A DNA stretch of 32,784 nt. Source: Candidatus Woesearchaeota archaeon (GTDB lineage: Archaea; Nanobdellota; Nanobdellia; Woesearchaeales; SKGA01). Location: NCBI GenBank assembly GCA_007117735.1, contig SKGA01000009.1, positions 1 through 32,784 of the forward strand, written 5' to 3'. The notes below the pieces were generated by a model. It was not told the DNA's origin. It made no database searches and saw only the letters and a program-made list of their open reading frames with translations. This document shows, piece after piece, positions 1-8,689 of the stretch (position 1 is its first letter; each line of letters opens with the position of its first letter). A program made the translations under genes and the position numbers.

Positions 1-992
1 CTGACACCTCCCGGATGAATTGCTTTTCGCTTTAACAAATCAAACACTGCTCCGTTCAAAACTGCCTGAACTCCTGTTCCGGTTTCATACTCTTCAAGTA
101 ACTCTTTTTGAATAAATTGTAATCCTTGTTCTTGTGCAGGACTAAGCGTTCCTACTACCTCAAAAGTTTGTGATCCGGGAACGTAATGAATAAGTTCTTT
201 TTTCTGTGCTTCTCGAAGAGCGAGCTCTGCCTGTGCACTTGTTGGAATAATATGATACTCTAAGAATTGTTCTTGAATTCGTGCTAAATTCTTCTTTCCT
301 TCAGGATGATCTGCTTTATTTGCTGCAATAAGAATTGGTTTACTTCGCTTTCTCATTGCTCGTGCAAGACTGAGTAATTCTTCCTCACTCCATTGCCCTA
401 CTGCTTTATCTGATAAACCTGTTTCAACAAGACTTTGTTGCGCAATCGTTTCTGTCACGCCTAACCCGTTCAATTGTTTGGTAAGAACTTTTTCAATCGC
501 TTGTTTTTCTTGCTGTGCTTGTCTACTCAGCTTCTCCCATCCTTTTTCTAAGATGCCCAGATACCAGTGATCAAGTTCTACTTCAAGAAATTCGATATCG
601 TTTGCAGGATCGTAACTTCCTGGCTGCACGCTTTCTCCTCGTTCATTAACACTTCCAGAAATGTCAATAACATGAATAAGTGCGTCTGCTTGATTAAGAT
701 CGTTAAGAAATTGTCCACCCATACCTTCGCCTTTATGTGCTCCGGGAACAAGTCCTGCAACATCAACTAAATTCACAGGAACAAATCGCCATCCTTCTTG
801 CACGTAGCCTGCTCGTGGATGTGCTACTTTTCCAAACTCGCTTGCCACATCTTTTATTTTTACAAATCCAACAGCGTGGTTTGCTTGGATGGTGGTGAAC
901 GGATAATTTGCAATATCTACTTCTGAGAGTGTACTTGCTTTAAAGAATGTGCTTTTCCCTACAGAGGGTTTTCCTACAATGCCAATAATCAT
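1..992 (-). CDS. YchF/OBG-type GTP-binding protein, C-terminus cut by window edge
   Basis: Manual reverse-strand translation starts MIIGIVGKPSVGKSTFFKASTLSEVDIANYPFTTIQANHAVGFV (G1 P-loop GKPSVGKST), then NLVDVAGLVPGAHKGEGMGGQFLNDLNQADALIHVIDISG (DxAG; typical YchF/OBG). Absent from the ORF track because it runs off the edge. Confidence 0.92.
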   Translation of the reverse strand, partial: MIIGIVGKPSVGKSTFFKASTLSEVDIANYPFTTIQANHAVGFVKIKDVASEFGKVAHPRAGYVQEGWRFVPVNLVDVAGLVPGAHKGEGMGGQFLNDLNQADALIHVIDISGSVNERGESVQPGSYDPANDIEFLEVELDHWYLGILEKGWEKLSRQAQQEKQAIEKVLTKQLNGLGVTETIAQQSLVETGLSDKAVGQWSEEELLSLARAMRKRSKPILIAANKADHPEGKKNLARIQEQFLEYHIIPTSAQAELALREAQKKELIHYVPGSQTFEVVGTLSPAQEQGLQFIQKELLEEYETGTGVQAVLNGAVFDLLKRKAIHPGGV

Positions 993-1044
993 TCTAGAAG
1001 GAGAGAAAGTAATGTTTTTATATCTTTGCTTCTTCTAGTTTTTC

Positions 1045-2217
1045 ATGGATCCTTTTTTCTTACAGAAACCTTCATCTCTTGATGCTATCAAAGGTCAGAA
1101 TGTTCAAAAGATAAGAGATTTTTTCTCCTCCTTTAAGAAAGGTAAAGCTTTATTTATTTACGGTCCTCCTGGTACGGGAAAAACGGCTAGCGTGTACGCG
1201 TATGCAAACGAGCATGACTTAGAGGTTCTTGAGTTAAACGCCAGTGACACGAGAAATAAAAAAGAGTTAGAACTCTTCCTTTCAAAAGCAACTGGTCAAG
1301 CAAGTTTGTTTGGCACGAGTAAACTTATCCTTATTGATGAGGTTGATGGGTTGTCTGGTCGGAAAGATAGAGGCGCTGCTTCTGCTGTTGCTGCTGCGAT
1401 CGCTTCCTCTCCGTTTCCTATTGTAATTACTGGAATGGATGTCTTTGATAAAAAACTCTCTCCTATTAAGAAAAAAAGTCAACTCTTAGAATTTAATGCC
1501 TTATCAACAGATGTGCTTGTTGAAATTCTCTCTCCGTTTAACACGTCTCTTTCTTCTCAGCAACTTCGCTCTCTTGCAAGAAAAAGTGCAGGTGATGCCA
1601 GGGCTGCTCTTAATGACTTATTTACCTTAACGATTTTAGAAGGTGCTTCTCTTGATGATGTTGAGTCAAGAAAACAAACTCTTCCTATTGACCAAGCACT
1701 CATTCCTGTTTTCAAATCTACTGATCCGGCTGTTGTTTTTGGAGCGTTTGATACTGTTAACGAAGATGTTGATAAAATCTTTTTATGGATTGATCAAAAC
1801 ATTCCTTATGAATACACGTCTTCCTCTGATCTTAACACGGCGTATCAAACCTTAAGTCTTGCTGATCGATTCTTTGGTCGTATTCGTAGGTGGCAATACT
1901 ATCGATTTTATGTATATTGTTATGCACTTCTCAGCGTAGGTATTGCACTAGCAAAAGATAAGAAATACGCTCGTCCTCCTCGTTACAAACCACCTTCTCG
2001 TCTCCTTTCCTATTGGAGAGCAAATATGCAGTTTGCAAAAAGAAAAAGTATTGTTGAAAAATTAGCTTTAAAAACAAAAACTTCTCAAAAACGAGCATTG
2101 CAAGATAGTTTTCCTTTCCTTGTTTCGTCTCTTGCAAACAACAAAGAGCTGCAAGAAGAACTTGATTTAACAAGCGATGAAGTCTCTTGGTTACAAAAAA
2201 ACTTTCAACAAGCATAA
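1045..2217 (+). CDS. rfcL: Replication factor C large subunit (clamp loader)
   Basis: Walker A GPPGTGKTASVYAYA, ELNASDTRNK, Walker B LILIDEVDG; typical archaeal RfcL layout. Confidence 0.93.
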   Translation: MDPFFLQKPSSLDAIKGQNVQKIRDFFSSFKKGKALFIYGPPGTGKTASVYAYANEHDLEVLELNASDTRNKKELELFLSKATGQASLFGTSKLILIDEVDGLSGRKDRGAASAVAAAIASSPFPIVITGMDVFDKKLSPIKKKSQLLEFNALSTDVLVEILSPFNTSLSSQQLRSLARKSAGDARAALNDLFTLTILEGASLDDVESRKQTLPIDQALIPVFKSTDPAVVFGAFDTVNEDVDKIFLWIDQNIPYEYTSSSDLNTAYQTLSLADRFFGRIRRWQYYRFYVYCYALLSVGIALAKDKKYARPPRYKPPSRLLSYWRANMQFAKRKSIVEKLALKTKTSQKRALQDSFPFLVSSLANNKELQEELDLTSDEVSWLQKNFQQA

Positions 2218-2259
2218 AATCGCTTACTTTTTATAGGGTTTCTCATTTCTAGTAAGTGT

Positions 2260-3291
2260 ATGGTTCGCGCAGTAAAAATCGCACTTAGCGATGCTCAACA
2301 AACAAAACAAGATCTTCAGTCTTTTCTTTCTCGAGATTTTTACGTCAAAAAAGAAGATGGCTATATCTATTTCCCTGTTATTGAATCGTACACTGGCGAA
2401 ACTGTTGATGTTTCTCTTCGACCAAGAAGCACTCCTACTCGTGCTATTCCTTTCAAAGAAGCACTTCAAGACATTCTTACTCCCGAAGAATTATCTTTTG
2501 CAAAAACTGCGTATGAAGTCGTCGGTAGTATTGCAATTATAGAAGTGCCTGATGATTTATTAGCTAAAGAAAAAGAAATCGGTCAGTGTTTACTCTCTTC
2601 AAATCCAAAAATTAAAACCGTGTTAAGAAAATTAGGCGGTCATCAAGGAACGTTTCGTTCTCAAGATATGAAAGTAATTGCTGGTGTTCCTACTACTGTT
2701 GCCACAAGTAAAGAAAGTAATACAAAAATAACCTATGATGTTACTGACATGTATTTTTCTGCTCGTCTCGCTACTGAACGAAAACGTATTTATCGTCAAG
2801 TTAAAGAAGGGGAAGAGGTATTGGTCATGTTTAGTGGTGCTGCTCCTTACGTGGTTGTCTTGGCAAAAAACTCTCCTGCTAAATCTGTGGTGGGTGTAGA
2901 AATTAATCCTTCTGCTCACGAGTTTGCACTACAAAATATTACTCAGAATAAAATAAAAAATGCTTCAGTACATTGTGGTGATGCGCGAGTTGTTCTTCCC
3001 ACACTAAACCAAACATTTGATAGAATTATTATGCCTTTACCAAAGACTGCTGAAACATTTCTTGATTGCGCTCTTGCTGTTGCAAAAGAGAATGCTACTA
3101 TTCATTTATATGGTTTTTATCATGAGGATGAGTTTGAGAAAGCCTATGAACACATCGATGCATATTGTAAACAAGCTAACAGAAACTATACGTTGTTAAG
3201 CACTACTAAAGTTGGTCAGCAAAGTCCTCGAACATATAGAATTTGTGTTGATTTCTCCGTTCATCCTGAAAAGAAAATTGTGCAGCACTAG
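2260..3291 (+). CDS. Class I tRNA methyltransferase, Trm5/Met-10+ family
   Basis: RQVKEGEEVLVMFSGAAPYVVVLAKNSPAKSVVGVEINPSAHEFALQNI, then FDRIIMPLPKTAETFLDCAL; SAM-binding and NPPY-equivalent region as in Trm5/Taw2. Confidence 0.88.
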   Translation: MVRAVKIALSDAQQTKQDLQSFLSRDFYVKKEDGYIYFPVIESYTGETVDVSLRPRSTPTRAIPFKEALQDILTPEELSFAKTAYEVVGSIAIIEVPDDLLAKEKEIGQCLLSSNPKIKTVLRKLGGHQGTFRSQDMKVIAGVPTTVATSKESNTKITYDVTDMYFSARLATERKRIYRQVKEGEEVLVMFSGAAPYVVVLAKNSPAKSVVGVEINPSAHEFALQNITQNKIKNASVHCGDARVVLPTLNQTFDRIIMPLPKTAETFLDCALAVAKENATIHLYGFYHEDEFEKAYEHIDAYCKQANRNYTLLSTTKVGQQSPRTYRICVDFSVHPEKKIVQH

Positions 3292-3485
3292 TTAGTTACT
3301 TCCGTTAATCATTGGAAAAATCCTCATCGGGTGTTCACGTACATCATCGCGCTTTTACACATTTCCAAAGCGTTACGCTTTTATAGAAAAACAAAACGTG
3401 CCTTGCCCTTATATACTTTGCGACAAACGAGTTTTTCTCCAGGAAAAGAAAAGAGTTATATACTTTTTTCTCCTCATTTCATTTC

Positions 3486-4523
3486 ATGAAATACGTCTTT
3501 GTTCTTCTTCTCCTCTTGTTGAGCGCGTGTTCTTATAATATCGAGTTCTTTCAAGAACCTTTCATTCCTGAAATAAACACGTCTCTTCCTGAACAAAACC
3601 CGACGTATATTCCTTCAAACCAACACTTTCAAGAAAACGAAACCTTTCTCTCAAAAGAGTTCTTTTTTGAACATCAAGATAACTTATTCTCCTTCAATCT
3701 TTCCTTATCAAACCAAACTTATCTTGCACATCAACCATTATCTCGTACTTATTCGTATCGAGGATCCTTACCTGATGATTGGTTAACTGAGTATTATAGC
3801 ATGTTTATCTTTGAAGGGTTTGATGATGAGCTTATCGATTCTATTATCCAAACTATTAAACAAAGCGATCCGGACATGACTGATGTTCAACTCGTTCGTG
3901 CAGTAACCAGTTTTGTACAATACATTCCTTATGATTGGTCAAAATTCTTTGACGTTTTTGACTCTGTTAATTATCCTTATGAAACACTCATGCGTCAATC
4001 AGGTGTGTGTTCTGATACAACTGTACTTCTCGCTCGTCTCTTAATAGAATTAGATTATTCTGTCTCTTTATTTACCTATGAAGAAGCAAATCACATCGCT
4101 GTTGGTATTGCTTGCCCGCGAGGTGTTGATAATTATAACTCCGGTTTTTGTTTTATTGAAACCACTGCTCCTAATATGATTGGTCACATTCCTTCTTCCT
4201 TTGGCGTTGCTGGTGAAATAACTTTAGATGAAACTCCAGAAATCGTTCCTATCCATCAAGGAAGAACGTACGCTGGAGCGCAAGAAGATTTCTTACGTCG
4301 TCAAGAACTAACACAACGCTACGGTTCATCAATCCTTGAGATGAGTCGTGAGAAACGTGAATTATACAAACAAATTACTCACTTACAAGAAGAATTAGAC
4401 GCGTTAGGTTGTGAAGGTGTACTTCCTCGAAATCTGTACGAGGAATGTAATACGATTATCACAACGGTGAATTATTTCATTAACGAATTTAACACGCTTG
4501 TTGATGAGTCAAGAAATTCTTAA
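3486..4523 (+). CDS. Predicted lipoprotein with transglutaminase-like domain
   Basis: Signal peptide with lipobox-like LLSAC; SGVCSDTTVLLARLLIELDYSVSLFTYEEANHIAVGIAC resembles the Cys/His core of transglutaminase-like proteins. Confidence 0.75.
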   Translation: MKYVFVLLLLLLSACSYNIEFFQEPFIPEINTSLPEQNPTYIPSNQHFQENETFLSKEFFFEHQDNLFSFNLSLSNQTYLAHQPLSRTYSYRGSLPDDWLTEYYSMFIFEGFDDELIDSIIQTIKQSDPDMTDVQLVRAVTSFVQYIPYDWSKFFDVFDSVNYPYETLMRQSGVCSDTTVLLARLLIELDYSVSLFTYEEANHIAVGIACPRGVDNYNSGFCFIETTAPNMIGHIPSSFGVAGEITLDETPEIVPIHQGRTYAGAQEDFLRRQELTQRYGSSILEMSREKRELYKQITHLQEELDALGCEGVLPRNLYEECNTIITTVNYFINEFNTLVDESRNS

Positions 4524-5659
4524 CTAAACATGCGTAGATAATCGTCTCCTTCAAGAGCTTCGTCTCGAAGAACTTTCTCTTTCGCGCTAAGAAAATCATC
4601 ATACGTAACAATATGTCTATCGTCTCGAATTGCAGCGTATCCTGCTTCAGTACAGACTGCTTTAATTTCAGCACCAGTCATACCTTCTAATTGCTTTGCA
4701 ATCATTTTGTATTTTGTGCCTCGTTTTAGTTTCATATTCTTTGTATGGATTTTAAGAATTTGTTCAACACCGTCCACTCCTGGAGGACCGATATGGATGT
4801 GTCTATCAAGACGTCCTGGTCGCATAATTGCTGGATCAAGAATATCTTTTCTGTTCGTACAACCAATAATCTTTACATTGGATAATGGGGTGAATCCATC
4901 AATCTCAGCTAAAAATTGCATAAATGTTCGTTGTACTTCTCGCTCGCCACTCGTTCCTACTTCAATTCGGTTTGCAGCTAAGGAGTCGATTTCATCAATA
5001 AAAATAACGGTTGGAGCTTTTTCTCGTGCAAGTTCAAAAATTTCTTTTACTAATTTTGCACCTTCTCCGATAAATTTTTGTACGAGTTCACTTCCTACGA
5101 TTTCAATAAACGTAGAGTTCGTACTTGCAGCAACTGCTTTTGCTAAGAGGGTCTTTCCTGTTCCTGGAGGACCGTAGAGTAAAATTCCTTTTGGAGGTTC
5201 AATACCTACTTTTTTGAATAGTTCTGGTTTTGTTAAAGGAAGTTCAACAATTTCTCGAACTTCGTTAATCTCTCGGTCAAGACCACCGATATCTTCCCAG
5301 CTAATCGTAGGTTTTTCCATAATAACAAACTGGTCAACGTTAAATCGTTTTGCAGTTTTTACTTTTTCAATAATGGTGAGGTTTTTTTGTTCTAACAACA
5401 CAGAATCTCCAACTTTTAAGTCCGTTGCAGAGCTTGCGATATCGACGTAGAATTTATTACCGTTTGCCATACTTACGAGTGCATGATCATCATCTAAAAG
5501 TTCTGATAATTCTGCTACGAGAAGTGCTGGAGCTCTAAATCTATCAAGCTCGTGCTTTAATTGAGCAATGGTTTCTCGTAATAAACGATTTTCTTGTTCG
5601 ATATCTTGTGCTGTTCTATTAAAGGAATAAACTTCCCCATCTAACAAATCTTTCCCCAT
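4520..5659 (-). CDS. Proteasome-activating nucleotidase (PAN), AAA+ ATPase
   Basis: N-terminal coiled coil, OB-like region, YGPPGTGKTLLAKAVAA, VIFIDEIDSLAANR, MRPGRLDRHIHIGPP. Confidence 0.93.
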   Translation of the reverse strand: MGKDLLDGEVYSFNRTAQDIEQENRLLRETIAQLKHELDRFRAPALLVAELSELLDDDHALVSMANGNKFYVDIASSATDLKVGDSVLLEQKNLTIIEKVKTAKRFNVDQFVIMEKPTISWEDIGGLDREINEVREIVELPLTKPELFKKVGIEPPKGILLYGPPGTGKTLLAKAVAASTNSTFIEIVGSELVQKFIGEGAKLVKEIFELAREKAPTVIFIDEIDSLAANRIEVGTSGEREVQRTFMQFLAEIDGFTPLSNVKIIGCTNRKDILDPAIMRPGRLDRHIHIGPPGVDGVEQILKIHTKNMKLKRGTKYKMIAKQLEGMTGAEIKAVCTEAGYAAIRDDRHIVTYDDFLSAKEKVLRDEALEGDDYLRMFS

Positions 5660-5681
5660 AAAGTGATGTAATACCCCAGAC

Positions 5682-5691
5682 TATTTAAATA
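5682..5691. promoter_or_regulatory. Palindromic TATA box TATTTAAATA between divergent genes
   Basis: Exact 10-bp palindrome; centre ~25 bp from ATG at 5712 (+) and ~28 bp from ATG at 5659 (-). Confidence 0.65.
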
Positions 5692-5711
5692 TAATGGATT
5701 TTCTTTTCTTT

Positions 5712-6167
5712 ATGAAACACGTTCATAACCTTTCAATTCGCGTCTTATGCAAACAAATAGAAGATAGTTCTGCTTTTAAAGAAGCATTAGAATGTTTTCT
5801 TCCTGAAAATGCTTCGCAAGAAGGTTTTTCTCTCACTCAAGAAGAAATTCGTATCGATCAGGGAGAAGATCTTATTTCTTTAGAGCTTTCCACGGATAAA
5901 CAACGATGGATCAAACATATTCTTTCCTTCTTAGGGGAACACGTTTTTACTCAGAATCTAAAAAAGCTTCGTGAAGAAGATGATCGTGTTGATCAAAAAG
6001 GCGCGTGGTATCTTCGCTTTGACAAAACTGCATTCTTAAATGATTCTTTTGAATTAGTAGATCACGGACAATGTATTCATGTTCGGTTTTTACTCGCTGC
6101 GTTTCCAAAATCTCGAGAAAATGCTATTGCAACAAAAAATAGTCTCTTAGAACACTACTCTTCTTAA
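5712..6167 (+). CDS. COG1325-type predicted RNA-binding protein / exosome-associated
   Basis: MKHVHNLSIRVLCKQIED...DQGAWYLRFDKTAFLND-type core (here DQKGAWYLRFDKTAFLNDSFELVDHGQCIHVRFLLAAFP). Start moved from 5694 to 5712 because 5694 lies against the TATA box. Confidence 0.75.
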   Translation: MKHVHNLSIRVLCKQIEDSSAFKEALECFLPENASQEGFSLTQEEIRIDQGEDLISLELSTDKQRWIKHILSFLGEHVFTQNLKKLREEDDRVDQKGAWYLRFDKTAFLNDSFELVDHGQCIHVRFLLAAFPKSRENAIATKNSLLEHYSS

Positions 6168-7492
6168 AGAAAGTCGTTTTTTTCTTTTTCTTCACGAACA
6201 GCGGTAGGACTTTCTCCTCCGTGCCACGTGAATCGTGGTCGTACACGCATAGGGTACATTTTCTCATTATTATCATCAAATAAAATCCCTGCACCTTTTT
6301 CTCGAGGAAGATCATCTAATTGTTGTACTAGTCCTTCTCGCATATAACTTTGCATAAGCATACCGAGAGCGTCAACATCAATTTTTGCAGTAATTCGATG
6401 ACTAAGAACAATATCTGATTGTGTCATTACATCAGTATGGATTTTTCCTGGCTGTTGTGTTGCAAGAATTAAACTAATTCCTGGCTGACGACCTTCTCTC
6501 ATAATAGTAATTAATGGTTCGCTACTTGCAACCGTTTTATCTTTTGGCAAAAACTCGTGTGCTTCATCAAGCACCAGCCATACTAAAGGCATATCTTGTT
6601 TTTCCTTTTTATCTGTGGTAAATCGTCGTAGTGTTTCTTCAACGCTTTGATATTCTTCATCTTTTCGTGCAAGCATACGTTGAACAAATAATCGTTGTCC
6701 TAAAATTCCTACAATAAGAGATTTTACATCCCATCCTCCTGGCATGGTTGCATAACAAGAAACGTCAAGAACAGTAATTTGTCCTCCTTTCGCGAGGTCT
6801 TCAAGCGCTGTTGCTTCCCCGTCTCCTTCATTAAAAACACCCCAACTCATTGCTAAGGAAAACATGCTTTTTACTGCTTTTTTTGTTTCATCTAACGAAT
6901 CGTCATCTTTCTCAATCCGCTCTAAAACGTCTTTAATTTTATATGCTCCTTGTTTCTTAAGAGCCAAAATGGCATTCGTAATAAGGATTCCTTCAGGAGA
7001 ATATTTCTCAACCTTAAACGCGCTACACCAATCATCTGGATCAATAAGAGATGCTTCAATAGTAAACGGAGCGTCAGTTGGTATTCCTTTCTCTTTATAT
7101 TCATGATAAAACTGATCTGGTGTGAAAATTTTTAGAGGAATATCTTCAGGTTCTAAATTCCATGCTTCAAGCAATTCTCGTTCTTGCTTATTAGGATATT
7201 TCATCGTCCAAAAAACACCCATGGTATCAAGAAGTATAATAGAAAGATTTTGTTTTATCGCTTCTTCCAACAAGTGAAATCCTTCCGCAACAACACCCAT
7301 CGTATAACTTTTCCCGCCTCCTCGTTTTCCACAAATAAACATAACATGAGCTCCTGCCACATCAAGATAAATATTATTAGAAAGACTTTGGGTTTGTCCC
7401 ATTTTAATATAATGTTTTCCCAGGAGGACAGTCCCTTTTTTACCAAATTTCTCGACATCTTTTTTACTTCGTCCAACAATTATATCTTGCAT
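6164..7492 (-). CDS. HerA-like ATPase (DUF87/bipolar helicase family)
   Basis: GKRGGGKSYTMGVVAEG Walker A, WLVLDEAHEFLP Walker B, LILATQQPGKIHTDVMTQSDIVLSHRITAKID. Confidence 0.88.
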   Translation of the reverse strand: MQDIIVGRSKKDVEKFGKKGTVLLGKHYIKMGQTQSLSNNIYLDVAGAHVMFICGKRGGGKSYTMGVVAEGFHLLEEAIKQNLSIILLDTMGVFWTMKYPNKQERELLEAWNLEPEDIPLKIFTPDQFYHEYKEKGIPTDAPFTIEASLIDPDDWCSAFKVEKYSPEGILITNAILALKKQGAYKIKDVLERIEKDDDSLDETKKAVKSMFSLAMSWGVFNEGDGEATALEDLAKGGQITVLDVSCYATMPGGWDVKSLIVGILGQRLFVQRMLARKDEEYQSVEETLRRFTTDKKEKQDMPLVWLVLDEAHEFLPKDKTVASSEPLITIMREGRQPGISLILATQQPGKIHTDVMTQSDIVLSHRITAKIDVDALGMLMQSYMREGLVQQLDDLPREKGAGILFDDNNEKMYPMRVRPRFTWHGGESPTAVREEKEKNDFL

Positions 7493-7578
7493 ATCTCTTC
7501 TCTACAGTCTTCTTCTTTAAAAATATTCTCGTTCTTCATCCTAAAAGTTTAAATATAACTGTGCTGCTTAAATCCTCT

Positions 7579-8622
7579 ATGGTTAAAAAACATAAAAAAG
7601 TAGGTGCAGCAAAGCAGACTCCTCCTTCACGATTCTTACCTCTTATTTTAAGTGGTGTTATTGTTGCAGTAGTTATTATCGCAGCATTAATTTTCTTTCC
7701 TCAACCTGATGTTGAGCAATCGCAAGAAGATATTATTATTGTTGCGATGGTAAATGACGAACCTATCTTATTGTCTGATCTTGATAGGCAGTGGTATAGT
7801 ATGCCTCCTCAGTCAAGACTTGATATGGAGCGAGATGATTTGCTCGAACAACTCATCGAAGAACGATTATTAATGCAGGAAGCAAATCGTTTAAATCTTA
7901 CTGTTTCCCAGCAAGAAGTTGAAACTTTATTCCAAACTCAGCTTATGCAGGCAGGTGTAACTGAAGAACAAGCAGCCCAGTCTCTTCTGGCTCAAGGAAT
8001 GTCTGTTGATGATCTCAAATCAATGTATTTTCGACAGCTAAGCATTGCTCGTTTATTTGAGGAAACTGTTGAAGAGCAAATTGATGTTTCCACTCCTGAA
8101 ATTGTTTCTTTTTATGAAGAAAATAGAGAATTATTCTTTTCTGAGCAAATGGTAACCGTAAGACATATTCTCTTAGAAGAGAGTGTTAATGCTTCCCGTA
8201 CTCAAGAATTAATAGATACTATTTTAGAACGTCTTGAAACGGAAGACTTTTGTGATCTTGTTGACGAGTTTAGTATGGATGCAGGTAGTGTTGATAATTG
8301 TGGAGAGTATACTTTTCCTCGAGAAGTAATGGTTCCTGAATTTGAAGAAGCGAGTTTCCGATTACAACCTGAGCAGCAAGAAGTAGTTCAATCCGAATTT
8401 GGTTTTCATATTATAAGGAAAATTTCCGATCGGCCTGAAGGGTATTTGGATTTATCTGACAGAATGATCCATATCAATGGAGAACCTACTGTTCGACAGT
8501 TTATCGAGCAGGTGTTGTTACAGGAAAAAGCTTCAGATATCTATACTGTTTATGTTCAAGATCTTTCCTCTCGAGCGTCAATTACTCGATACATGGATGT
8601 ATCTGGTTTTGATATGGAATAA
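7579..8622 (+). CDS. Membrane-anchored SurA/parvulin-type peptidyl-prolyl isomerase
   Basis: N-terminal TM, SurA-N-like region (VNDEPILLSDLDRQW), parvulin core VRHILLEE...DFCDLVDEFSMDAGSVDNCGEYTFPREVMVPEFEEASFRL...QSEFGFHIIRK. Start 7579 chosen over 7561 from TATA spacing. Confidence 0.9.
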   Translation: MVKKHKKVGAAKQTPPSRFLPLILSGVIVAVVIIAALIFFPQPDVEQSQEDIIIVAMVNDEPILLSDLDRQWYSMPPQSRLDMERDDLLEQLIEERLLMQEANRLNLTVSQQEVETLFQTQLMQAGVTEEQAAQSLLAQGMSVDDLKSMYFRQLSIARLFEETVEEQIDVSTPEIVSFYEENRELFFSEQMVTVRHILLEESVNASRTQELIDTILERLETEDFCDLVDEFSMDAGSVDNCGEYTFPREVMVPEFEEASFRLQPEQQEVVQSEFGFHIIRKISDRPEGYLDLSDRMIHINGEPTVRQFIEQVLLQEKASDIYTVYVQDLSSRASITRYMDVSGFDME

Positions 8623-8648
8623 GCCTTTCGCTAGTGAACGAATAAATA

Positions 8649-8660
8649 CATTTATATATT
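8649..8660 (+). promoter_or_regulatory. TATA box upstream of the structured RNA / dnaG
   Basis: cattTATATATT, ~35-40 bp before the 5' strand of the RNA terminal helix. Confidence 0.5.
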
Positions 8661-8689
8661 GGCGAATACTTATATTTTTTTATTGTAGG

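Noticed and set aside
567-770. Small ORFs on both strands at 567-770
   Set aside because: They lie inside the reverse-strand YchF/OBG-like GTPase, whose frame has clear motifs; shadow ORFs.
3340-3360. Possible box C/D sRNA (GATGATGT on reverse strand)
   Set aside because: Box C is imperfect and no paired D box (CUGA) at suitable spacing was convincing.
4707-5177. 156-aa + strand ORF
   Set aside because: Antisense shadow of the PAN gene; no independent motif or promoter.
7561-7578. Upstream start of the parvulin gene
   Set aside because: It is only a few bases after the TATA-like tttaaatataa; the 7579 ATG has proper leaderless spacing.
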